From Aphrocallistes beatrix (Eukaryota > Porifera > Hexactinellida > Sceptrulophora > Aphrocallistidae): a stretch of DNA of 64,000 nt. Positions 42,509-53,035 of the stretch are shown here, piece by piece. The number at the start of each line of letters is the position of its first letter. Within the stretch, counting starts at the first letter, position 1. The translations under genes and the position numbers were made by a program. The notes under the pieces are model-generated. The model had not been told where the DNA came from. It saw only the letters and a program-made list of their open reading frames with translations, and searched no databases. The DNA is taken from positions 3,857,934 through 3,921,933 of the forward strand of contig OY725494.1 in NCBI GenBank assembly GCA_963281255.1, in the 5' to 3' direction.

Positions 42509-45500
42509 ATGAAGTTGTCAAGTGAGATGGAAGTTGGAAAGTTCTTGTTTCTTTTGCTGTTTTTTCATGTTCGATTCTTCACTTACGGACAGAGTACTTC
42601 CCATTTGTTTAGACCCACTTCTACTTTAAGATCGGGTGTGGTTGGAATTTCCAGCTTACCTCTACCCCCCCATCTCCAATCTACCCCCTCTTCTACTTCT
42701 ATCCGCACTACGATCCCAGTCATCGCGACAAGCTCTCCGATTGCTATCACTCCCTCCTCCCCGGCAACCTCGTCATCTTATCTCCCTCTCCCCACTTCCA
42801 CACCTACGATACCCCCTCCGACCATATCACTGAATATCAGTGTGCAAATACCGAAGTATGTATTTGAAAGAGAAGAAGTGACATTCACATGTTCGGTAGA
42901 GCCGAGTAAGAACGTGACATTCAGCTGGCACAGCAGTGACATGATCGTTCTAGCGAACACCTCCAACTTCACTACAATTCTGCCTGGCTACTTCGCCAGT
43001 TCCTCACTGCTCTACTGCTGCCAAGTCAGCAATTTTTGGTTTCAGGTTTCGGACACTGTGTGTGACATGGCACCGGTGATTCTAAGCATTAGCTCTGTCA
43101 CGATCCTTTCCACAGAACAGACAGGGGGCACGCCTACATTATTACGGTGTGTCGCGTTCTCTAGTGACACCTCTATGAATCTGAATATCAGCTACTTTTG
43201 GGAGTACATGGGGAATTCTGGAGATGTAGAGCTGATTCAATCTGTTAGTTAATGTGAAGGTTTACTACGTGGATCTCAATACTAATCTTCTTTCCATTCT
43301 GTTACAGGACAGCAGGTACAGTTTGAGTTCAGATAACAGAAATTTCACCATCACGTCTCGTTCCATTACTTTGTCGGGTCGGTACTACTGTTCGGCCTAT
43401 TTCACCGGTCACGTCCAAACAACTCGCAATCTCTCCGAGATTGTACAGCAGTTTTCCTTCCCTGTTCTCCAGCTTTCAACCATGCAGCCTTGTAGCACGG
43501 ACTACCAACTGAGAGTTGAGGTCGGGGCTAGGCTAGAAGTGGAGTGCAGTGGGACAGGCTACGAGATCCCTGATCTCTCCTGGCTAGTTGACGGAGTGAG
43601 CCCCGCCAGTGCAAATGTTGTATCCGGTCCCCGGACCAACCCGTGTAAGTTTAGGCAAACTGTGTTTCAATATCTTTAAACTCAACCATTACAATTGTCT
43701 CTAGCTACGCCTAACGGATACGTGACTGAAGTAGGGCATACATCCATATCGATTTCCATCGACAAAGTTGAGGCTCCTATCCACACACTGGAATGCGTGG
43801 GAACAAACAATTTATTTAGAAGTGTGACATGTTCTGTGAATGTGTTTGTGGTGTCTGCCCCCTGCGTACCCCAGAGTTTGCGAGTGAGTCGGTTAGGAGA
43901 GAGCTGGGCGGCAGTAGAATGGTCCAACGGGAGGACATGCTTGTTTGGGGAACAAGATGTGGATGTGTTTACCCTGAAGCTGAGAGAGCCAAGCGGCCTA
44001 CTTCTCGCTACTTTTGTCTTCTCTGTTACCTCCCAGAGCTCGCAATACAGCTATAACATCACCGAACTAGCTTCTGATTCATTCTACGAGGTTAGAGCTA
44101 ATTGAGGAGAAGTCAATTACACAATATTGTGTTATGTCTATCACGAACAGAAATACGCTGTATTAATCATGCATAAGAATGCCATTCATATTCGTAGGTA
44201 GATGTCTCAGGAGGGAATGCACAGGGAACTAGCAGCTCCAGCGATGTAATCATACTGCACACTCTCGCGCCTTCTGACACTAACATCATTATGTTCCCAT
44301 TCGGTGCCCTTCCTGGAGACTCTCTCGTGCCACACGGTACCTATGCCCAATCCCTGCCCATCAACCTACCGCATCCGGTGCCGATAGGGAACCGACTCTC
44401 CTCTACGCTCTACCTCTCCCCACTCGGCGTCCTCTCCTTTGACCGTCCTTTCCACTACTGGGATGTCCAGCAGTTAGGAGTAGGGTCTATTCTACAAGGT
44501 AAGAATTAGGTTTGAATATAATACGCATAATATTCAATTTTATTGAAATTGGAAGTTACTATGATGTACCAACTATAATGAACAATGGATTTAGGTGCTA
44601 ATATTCTAATTGCTTGCATGTAGTGTACAGCAATGCATAGCTCTACATAACCATTGCTTTCTTGTATGTTCTGAATTCCAGATGTCTCTATCTTGGCTCC
44701 CTTCTGGTCGGACATAGACTACTCGTCTCAAGGCAGTCTCTTCTACAACCTCTACTCTAACTCCACCCCCGCTCACTCCCAAATCCTGTCCAACGCCACA
44801 CAGCTAACCACACAGTACGCTAACGCTCCCAGCGATTTCAGAGCTGCCACTCTCTTAGTGGCCACCTGGTCACGCGTACTGCCGTATTCTGGCGCTCAAA
44901 ACCAGCTATTGCAGGAGAACTCCTTCCAGCTGGGACTGGCGGCGGACCACTCTTCCTCCTACGTCTTGTTCGGGTACAAGCGAGATGACGTGAGCTGGTC
45001 TGCTACGGAGCAGGTGAGCTCAGCTCTGATTGGATTCTCTGCTGCCTCTCTCCTCTCAGAGACGCACCCTCTCTCCCTCACCCCCGACGCTCACGAGATA
45101 GATTCCAGCGGTGGGTATACATTGCATCGGATTCAGTCACTGCAATCTTATCTCTAACCAGAATGAATGTTTCACATAGGTGGAAGAAATCTGACTGTTA
45201 TCGGCTACAACATCAGCTATTCCGCTGACGAGATAGACGCAGCTCAATCAGAGTGTGACTCTTGGTCAAGGCACACCTCTACCCTCCAGGTGTACGCCCC
45301 ATCATGTCCTTGCACTCTCCTGCAGGCTAGACTTGATGCCAGATTCTCTCTTGATCGAGTTACGCCTGACATCCCAGAATATACAGAATGTTACATCTCC
45401 TTATTCAGACTTATTGGGCCTAACCAGAGGTAAGTGTATACTAAAGCTACAACTAAACACATACACATACATGACTGTTATTCTGTTGGCTCCATTAGAT

Positions 45501-48500
45501 GCTGCTATACAACGCGGCTACAGACAGTTATTACAGGCGGTATATTCCGCGGAAGTGCGCTACAGACTAATCCTGCCACGTCAGCGGTTCCCTATCTGTC
45601 AGGAGAGTACAGAGGGTACAGGAGCTGTTGCATCCAATCTGATTCCTGCGAGAAGTACTTTGCAGTTAGGATCAGTGACAACTGCACTCTCTACCAAGCC
45701 CCTGGGTTCGCTTGGGGGTTTGGACTCTCTCACTTGATCACACCAGATGAGAATGAGCTCGTATTCAACGGACTAGGTATGGATTGTAGGTAAAGGAGAA
45801 TCATCTATATTTCCATGCTAGATCTGAGTTGTTAGTTAGTGTCTTGAATACATTGTTACAGGAGAGTACGTGCTGTTGGAGGGGACTCTCCCATGTCCGA
45901 TACAGCTACAAGCTCGCACGGAACAGTACCCGGGGACCAATGCGACATTCTTCTCAGCTCTCGCCTTCTCGGAATCTAACTGCAGCTCTCTGCTGTTCTT
46001 CAGTCTGAGCTCTGATCGGACTCAACTCAAGGTTTACTTCAACGGCAATGACGTCACGGCTAGCGTTAGAGCACACGATATATTGGAACAGTGTGTCGTG
46101 CTATCCAATAGGATGGATGTAAGTACAATATTAGTGTACCTCCCTAGAGTATGGACTATGCACGAGTGTAATATGGTTTATGATTTACTATAGGCGATAC
46201 TGGTACGTTTCCAATCTGGATTCTCTCTCGCCGCTTGGGCAGAGAACAGAGTCCTCAACTTCAACCTGTCCCTCCCCCGCAACACCTGCTACCTGCGGAC
46301 GGCCGGGCTGCTGGGGCGGTGGGACGGAGAGGAGAATGGTCTGCTGCTACGCAACGGTACACTGCTGTCTCGTAACGCGAGTGATGAGATCAAGGAGTCG
46401 TTCTTCCAGTCGTGGAGGCTACGGGAAGATGAGAGCTTGATGCGGTATGGTGCTGCTAACTATTCAGCATACAAGTGAGTGCCAGAAACGATTCTAACCC
46501 ACTATAATATCCTACTCAATCTACACAATGCACTAAACAGCCTTTTCGTCTAGTCCCACTGAATATGAAGTGTCGCTATTCGCGAGTGATCTGTTCGCTA
46601 GCGGCATTCCTCAGGAAGTAGATGAGCAATGCAGCAGCAAGAGAGTTTGTCTCTTCGATCAGCTGGTGACAGGAAGCGCAGTCCTCGCCAACTCAAGCAG
46701 AGACCTTGCTATAGCTAGTTTTACAGCATTGCAAGAAATAAGTGAGTATCCATCACTACCAATGTGAACTTGTGGTGTGTAGTGAATTACTGATGTTTCC
46801 CATTTTAGTAATAATGGCTACTTCAAAAGTTTTGAAATATGAAGATTTCTTTTATTGTGTTGGTGCCAGAGGGCTGGGGCCTTATTCACTAACAAAACTT
46901 AAGATTTACTTAACTTTTGAATCTTCAAAATTAGAAGATAGTATTTTTAAAGAATTCAAATAGATTGCATCTTATATATTAAAACTCTAGGATTTGTTTG
47001 TTTGTCCGAATTGATTGAAGAATTGGCAAGTCGTAGAGATACGAAAATTGGCATGTAGGTGTCAAATGATGAATCTAGGATTAAGTTCGAAGATCTAAGC
47101 GAAATGTTCGCACCTCGCTGAGATAGGTGACAAAATGTGCTGACCAATCAAATTCGATTATTTTATAATGCAAATACATTGAAATAAAATGGTAGTGACT
47201 TATGCATACAATCAAAAGGACTATTTGTGATTGAAATTCATTGGTTTATGTGAGAACCAATCAATTATCAGCCTTTTATAATGCCATTCACACGATTCTA
47301 TTTCATATAAATGATTGAATAATTTGATTGTTAACAACAATTATTCTGCTACAGTTCTGATTTCATAAATGTAACCGTAGACAAATGACAATCCAGCGTA
47401 CTTAGTATAAAACAGGAAAGCGACGTATTGTTTCTCTAATATCCGCAAGCGCCCACTGGGGAAATCTGCAGACACGTAGTGTCTGCAAGCCGCGCAGCGC
47501 GCTTGAATAATTATATAATAATTATATAATAATTATATAATAATTTTAAAATAATTAATTATATAATTATTATATAATTATTATAAAATAATCTTATATA
47601 TTAAAATGCTAGGATTTGTTTGTTTGTTTGTTTGTGTCCGAATTGATTGAAGAATTAGCAAGTCGTAGAGATATGAAAATTGGCATGCAGGTGTCAAATG
47701 ATGAATCTAGGATTAAGTTCGAAAATCTAAGCGAAATTTTCACACCTCTGCAAACAAAATGGAAGACAAAATTTCACACCTTTTCAATACAAAATAAATG
47801 ACTACACTATCACAATAGAAACCATTGTACGACACTACAATAGATCGTCATTGTTATTAATATTTCAAAGCCACAACTTATGTTTGATATCTTAAATATA
47901 TTATAGTATTTGGCAATAAAAAAGATTATCTGCATATTTTCACACCTTTATATACATATTTTCACAACATTTGATGAATTTTGAAAATAATGCTAGAGAC
48001 TAGCTTCCAACGGGTGACATGGGGTTTTTAGGGGTGTAGATTTCGAATATCATATTTTCAGATCTATATGATAAATTATTTGTTTACTTTTGTTTACATT
48101 AGATACATAAAGTAAACAAATCTCAAAAATATGCTATAAACTTGCTTTCAACGGTTGACATGGGGTTTTCAGGGGTGTAGATTTCGAATATCATATTTTC
48201 GAGTAAATTTGATGATCAATTTGTTTACTTTTGTTTACAATAGATACATAAAGTAAACAAATCTCAAAAATATGCTAGAAACTAGCTTCCAATGGTTGAC
48301 ATGGGGTTTTCAGGGGTGTAGATTTCGAATATCATATTTTCGAGTAAATTTGATGATCAATTTGTTTACTTTTGTTTACAATAGATACATAAAGTAAACA
48401 AATTACAAAAATAGGCTATATACTAGCTTCCAACGGTTGACATGTAGTTTTTAGGGGTGTAGATTTCGAATATTATATTTTCGGATCCATATGAGAAATT

Positions 48501-51500
48501 TTTCGTTGACATTTGTTTAAAATATTTATGTAAAGGAAAAAATCCCAAAATATGTTAGATTGAGTAACTCCAGGCACCCGCAGGGCGACTCTGCGGACAC
48601 GCAGTGTCCGCAAGCCGCGCAGCGCAAGCAAGCGAAGCGTGCTTGTTTTATATATTAAAATGCTAGGATTTTTTTTTGTTTTTTTTGTTTGTTTGTCCGA
48701 ATTGATTGAAGAATTGGCAAGTCGTAGAGATACGAAAATTGGCATGTAGGTGTCAAATGATGAATCTAGGATTAGGTTCGAAGATCTAAGCGAAATGTTC
48801 ACACCTCGCCGAGATAGGTGACAAAGGTGACAGCGCAAGCAAGCGAAGCGCGCTTGTACTCTATTAATTTTAAGTGGTACAATTGAAATGCTTGACAAAT
48901 TTTGACTCATTTGTTAAACTTTTCAGAAAGTTACGTAATATTTTAAGTTAAGTATGACGTCATAATACTTAAGTATGACATCACGAATATTTCGAGAGTG
49001 ACTTGGAATATTTCCAGTATTTAGGTAGTTTATATTTCTATTGGTATCATTGAACATCTATTTACCCAAATCGTAATGCAACTCTTCAAAATTTCCACTA
49101 TATAAAGTTATATAAAGTTAAGCAAATCTTAAGTTTTCTTAGTGAATAAGGCCTGTTGCGTAGATCTCCCTAGAGTAGGATCAGCATGCCCCCTTACAAA
49201 AATTCCTAGAAAAATCCCTGTTGATTACGTCTGGTGTTTATTTGTGTAGATGCGCTCCCTCCCATTCTATCTGGTTCCCCCAGACTGATAATCCACTCAG
49301 GGGATCAGTTCTCCTATTCCCTCTCTCCCAACAACCCATCTCCACACTCCCTCATGCTCTCCTCCTTCTCTCCTCTCAGAAACACCCCCCTCACCTTCTC
49401 AGAAGACGCCTATCTCTTCCAAGGCTTGCTGAGTCAGGATATCGGAGAGTTTGCCATTACGCTATCTGCTCGTGACGTCACGACTGGACTAACCAGGGAT
49501 TATTCTCCTACCATCTTCTACTGCCTCTGCCACCCGCTAGAATGCTCACTATCTCCTGCTATGCAGGAGGAGTCAGGATTGAGGTTCTATAATCTGAGCT
49601 GCGGGTGTGAGAAGGGGTTCAATATCACACAAGGACACATTTGCATCTCAAGTGAGTGCGTACATAAGAAATGTCAGCTATCAGAAAAATATATAGAATT
49701 AGAGCATTTATGATGAAAATATTATGATTGGATGCTTATTAGGTCCTGAGTGTGTGATTGAGTTGGACATGTACTTCGTGTTCGATGGGATTGTCAGTAT
49801 GGGACAGTCGTTGGATGAAGAATTGAGCTTTGTTGCGAGCATGATGGAGAGATTCATCTACCCCCCGAACACAGTTGAGAACAGAGTCGGTTACCTGGTG
49901 TTCTCTACGAGTATTGACAAATATCAAACTCTCTCTACAGACATCAGCTCAGTGATTTCAAGCTTAAACTCGATTCCTTTTTCCGCCGGATTAGCCAACC
50001 TCTCACTGCCTCTAGACTACATGCTGGAACAGGTTTACACGAGTAGAGTTCTCACAGAGTCGCTCATCGTCTACGTGACAGATGAGCTGGGGAGTAATGA
50101 CCTTGTGGATGTTCTGATGCGACTTAGCGAGCAGCTGGGCAGGGAAAGAGGTGTGAGAATCTTGGTTATAGGGTTTGGAAATAGTCTTGATGCTTCAAAG
50201 TTACGCGCTATAGCTACTGAACCAGATGACAAGAACTATCTGGCCTTCAGTTCCCTCTCACAGGCACAGCTTAATCTCACAGACATCACACAGGCTATTT
50301 GCCAAATAGGTTTGTTTGGGATTATAGAAACATCTTCCATTTTAAGCGAATCATTTTACTCAGTTGCTATCAATTTATTTTTAATCCTAGCATATTCTCG
50401 GTAGTTACTCTTCCTACTACTCCCTTCACTACCCACACGCCGTCTCCGTCTACGGGATCTACTCCAAGAGGACCTGTAACCGCGGGCAGTACCCCGACAG
50501 CTCCAACCCTCCCTCCCTCACCACCTCCCACACTCTGCCTGGTGACTCTAAAGTTCAGTCTCTCCTACTCAACGCTGCTCTCTCTCACGCAGAATGACAT
50601 CCCCGGGTTCCTAGCTTCCATCGTCCGCGGACTGGACAGCAAGGTGCCTGTTGGGACCATTTCTATCGCGGGAGGAACGATTGGGGTCAGCTTCAGGGTT
50701 GACAAGAATGAAGTGGATCCTGCTGAGGTTAAATCAAAACTGAATTCTCAACTCGGTATCTTGTCTCCGTATCTGGCTGATGTTATCGTGACAGGTAGGT
50801 GCATTCCGTCCAGAGTCAATTTTAATACCATCCTCTACGAGTGTGATCAACCCCTATAGACTACTCCTCCCTTGGAGTTCTTGTTCCCGGGCTAGCCGTC
50901 TACCTCTTCTCCTACGTCATTCCAGTCCTGACCTTCTCTCTCACCACCTTCCTGCTGTACATCCACTTTCAGTGCAGAGTGTTCCAGAGAGGAAAGCTGC
51001 CTCGCGTGAAGGAGGTGAAGGCTGGGGAGAGTGAGACGGAGGACAGTTCTGAATTGAGGGATGAGGTAGCTTCTGTGCTGGAGGGTGAGAGGAGAGTTCG
51101 GATTACGAGACCCGGTACCATCATACCTTCCAACAGGTTAACAGCAACCTTACAACATCCATTTTTAAAAATTTTAACTATAACTGACATCAGATCAAGT
51201 GGTTAAGTTATTGTCATTACCTCGCAGCATTGCAGTTGAGATTGGTGCGGACAGAGCTGGCAGTGAGTCCATGAGCTACTATGGAATGTCAAGTGTCAGT
51301 GAGATTCCACTTTTCAAACCCAAAGCCCGCATCATGTCGCGCCCCCTCTCCCCTGATCAGATCAGTGACCTGCTCGCTGAGTCCCCTCCCTACACCATAC
51401 ACCTCGAGTTTGATGCTCTCCCCATGAACAGCGTATCAGGTGAGGAATAGAAGAAATACTTTCTAGGTGTTTGCAAGCTGAGTTGAAGGAGACTGGATAT

Positions 51501-52902
51501 TTTGATCAGAAAACATGTAGAATTTTGATCTGAAAACCAATGTAGAACTTTGATCAGGAATGTGGAATTTCAATACTAATTAAAATGCAAATTCAACATT
51601 TCTGATCAAAGTTTTACATTGGTTTTCTGATCAAAATTCTACATATTTTCTGATCAAAATATGCAGTCTCGTTGAAGGTATGCGATCTCCTAGTGGATGA
51701 AACACCTCCTGGAACCGAGTCTAAAAACCGCTACCCCAACGTGTTGGCTCCCCCGCACAGCCGAGTTCCTCTCTTCCTGAAATACAACCAGCCCACCTCC
51801 GACTACATCAACGCTAACTTCATCCGAGGCTACAACATGATGAGTCGCGCTTATATCGCCACTCAGGGACCTCTGTACAATACCATGGATGACTTCTGGA
51901 GGATGATTTGGTAATTCGCTAATCCCTACTATTAATACTTAACGGATACTGTACTAATTATTTGAATCGGTTTCTAGCCAGATCTATTACGAAATTCCGT
52001 AAAATACGCGTGACCGCTAAATCTTAAAAATATTCTACTTAAAAATCGCCGGCATTCTATTAAGACGCAATGGTTGCGAATACTCGTATCAAGTTCGCGC
52101 TTTTTAACTGGAAACTCGCATATAATATCGTGTCACATATCTCCATGCAGGGAACAGCGATGCGAAGTGATTGTGATGCTGACGGAGTTGGTGGAGCGAG
52201 GAAGACATAAATGCATCCACTACTGGCCAGACATGGAGCTCTCTCCCTCCTCTCTTTCAGGAGACTTGGAGATAACTCCCATAGATAAGGACTACAAGTC
52301 TGCCTACATATTGTCAAGATTCAAACTCAAACTCAGAAAAGATTCTGAAGTGAGGATCCGAAAGTTTTTAGATCTTGTAACTTGTGGTAGAGATTTAATC
52401 CTTTGTCGTTTCTCCTGAATTGAATTATTCGCGATGGCTACTCTTTTTTTAGAATAAAGAAGTTCGAGAGGTGGTCCACTTCTGGTTCAAACAGTGGCCT
52501 GACTACGGAATCCCAGAGACCGGAATCCCCATGATCACACTTCTCCTAGACTCCAGGACCCATGCCAGGAACAGCCAGAGTCCCGTCCTCATGCACTGCT
52601 CCTCAGGTTCACAGTTACTGTCTTTAACCACAAGAGTCGCTATTCTCAGTTCAGATATTTCTAACTCTGATTTGTCTCAATTCTGATTAGGCGCAGGTCG
52701 TACTGGGGTATTTATAGCTCTGGATATCGGCATGCATGAGCTGGAGAAAAAAGGAAGGGCAGACGTCCTCAAGATCATATCTCTGATGCGCCAGGATAGG
52801 GGCGGGATGGTGCAGACCAAGGATCAGTACCTCCTCGTATACAAGACACTGCTGGCTTATTCTGACTTCTTGAAGAAGGCACAGCAACCGGATGCTGACT
52901 AG
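42509..52902 (+). CDS. Receptor-type protein tyrosine phosphatase with Ig-FN3-NIDO-AMOP-VWD-VWA ectodomain
   Basis: 19 exons, all phases consistent: 42509-43243, 43308-43644, 43705-44090, 44198-44498, 44682-45110, 45180-45429, 45499-45776, 45862-46118, 46194-46474, 46554-46741, 49250-49651, 49743-50309, 50405-50794, 50860-51114, 51194-51439, 51667-51910, 52151-52349, 52453-52606, 52691-52902. Product about 2,036 residues. Order: signal peptide (1-27); Ser/Thr/Pro mucin-like (30-110); Ig-like modules (about 112-430); FN3 (432-520); NIDO (530-725, [11 protein letters not shown]); AMOP (740-860, paired Cys, CPC and CCY); VWD (875-1085, [14 protein letters not shown]); Cys-containing module; cadherin-like (1150-1280); VWA (1285-1470); Pro/Thr linker; SEA-like (1515-1600); TM (about 1606-1638); one PTP domain (1775-2025) with [23 protein letters not shown] and HCSSGAGRTG, catalytic Cys about 1964. 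Predicted to dephosphorylate phosphotyrosine under control of an adhesive, mucin-like ectodomain. The exon 14 donor is the least certain join. Confidence 0.85.
46975..47165 (+). mobile_element. Helitron-like fragment 1
   Basis: Starts TCTTATATATTAAAACTCTA and continues with GGATTTGTTTGTTTGTCCGA, GAATTGGCAAGTCGTAGAGA and a segment through GGTGACAAAATGTGCTGACC. The same block recurs at 47588 and 48652, and on the minus strand near 62935 and 36490. The 5' TC start and the GC-rich hairpin seen at the far end of other copies suggest a non-autonomous Helitron; no Rep/helicase frame is present. Confidence 0.4.
47588..47790 (+). mobile_element. Helitron-like fragment 2
   Basis: Same start (TCTTATATATTAAAATGCTA) and body as the fragment at 46975, ending near CACACCTCTGCAAACAAAAT. 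Confidence 0.4.
47985..48540. repeat. Satellite-like array, about four monomers of roughly 125 bp
   Basis: Each monomer carries GTTGACATGGGGTTTTCAGG, GTGTAGATTTCGAATAT and an inverted TTTGTTTACTTTTGTTTA / AAGTAAACAAAT pair. Single diverged monomers lie at about 6570-6745 and, inverted, at about 62320-62590. Confidence 0.8.
48652..48860 (+). mobile_element. Helitron-like fragment 3 with GC-rich hairpin ends
   Basis: The block of 46975 recurs, flanked on both sides by GCGCAAGCAAGCGAAGC(G)CGCTTG. This palindrome-containing end is the feature most like a Helitron 3' hairpin. Confidence 0.45.
51489..51670. repeat. Long intronic hairpin, about 75-bp arms
   Basis: Left arm GAGACTGGATATTTTGATCAG onward is reverse-complementary to the sequence ending CAAAATATGCAGTCTC, with few mismatches over about 75 bp and a loop near 51560-51590. 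The right arm includes the 3' splice site of the intron (acceptor AG at 51665-51666), so the exon-16 acceptor lies in the stem. Confidence 0.8.
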
Positions 52903-53035
52903 CGATTTTATTCTTTTTTATTTGACGAATTTCATTATTTTTACTTATTTATTAAACTAGATTTTCTGTTGATATTTACCAATAATAATATCCCCTGTGT
53001 GAGGAAGGAATTGTTTCGATCGATTCGAATTAGCT

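Larger units (their letters stand above)
46742..49249. repeat. 2.5-kb repeat-filled intron of the receptor phosphatase gene
   Basis: This intron is far longer than the gene's other introns (mostly 60-230 nt). It holds three Helitron-like fragments (about 46975-47165, 47588-47790, 48652-48855), GC-rich hairpin blocks, a TTATATAATAA tandem at about 47515-47595 and a satellite array (47985-48540). No exon was recognised inside. Confidence 0.75.

Noticed and set aside
47985-48540. Possible CRISPR-like array
   Set aside because: Repeats are long, contiguous and diverged with no unique spacers, in a eukaryotic intron; it is satellite DNA.
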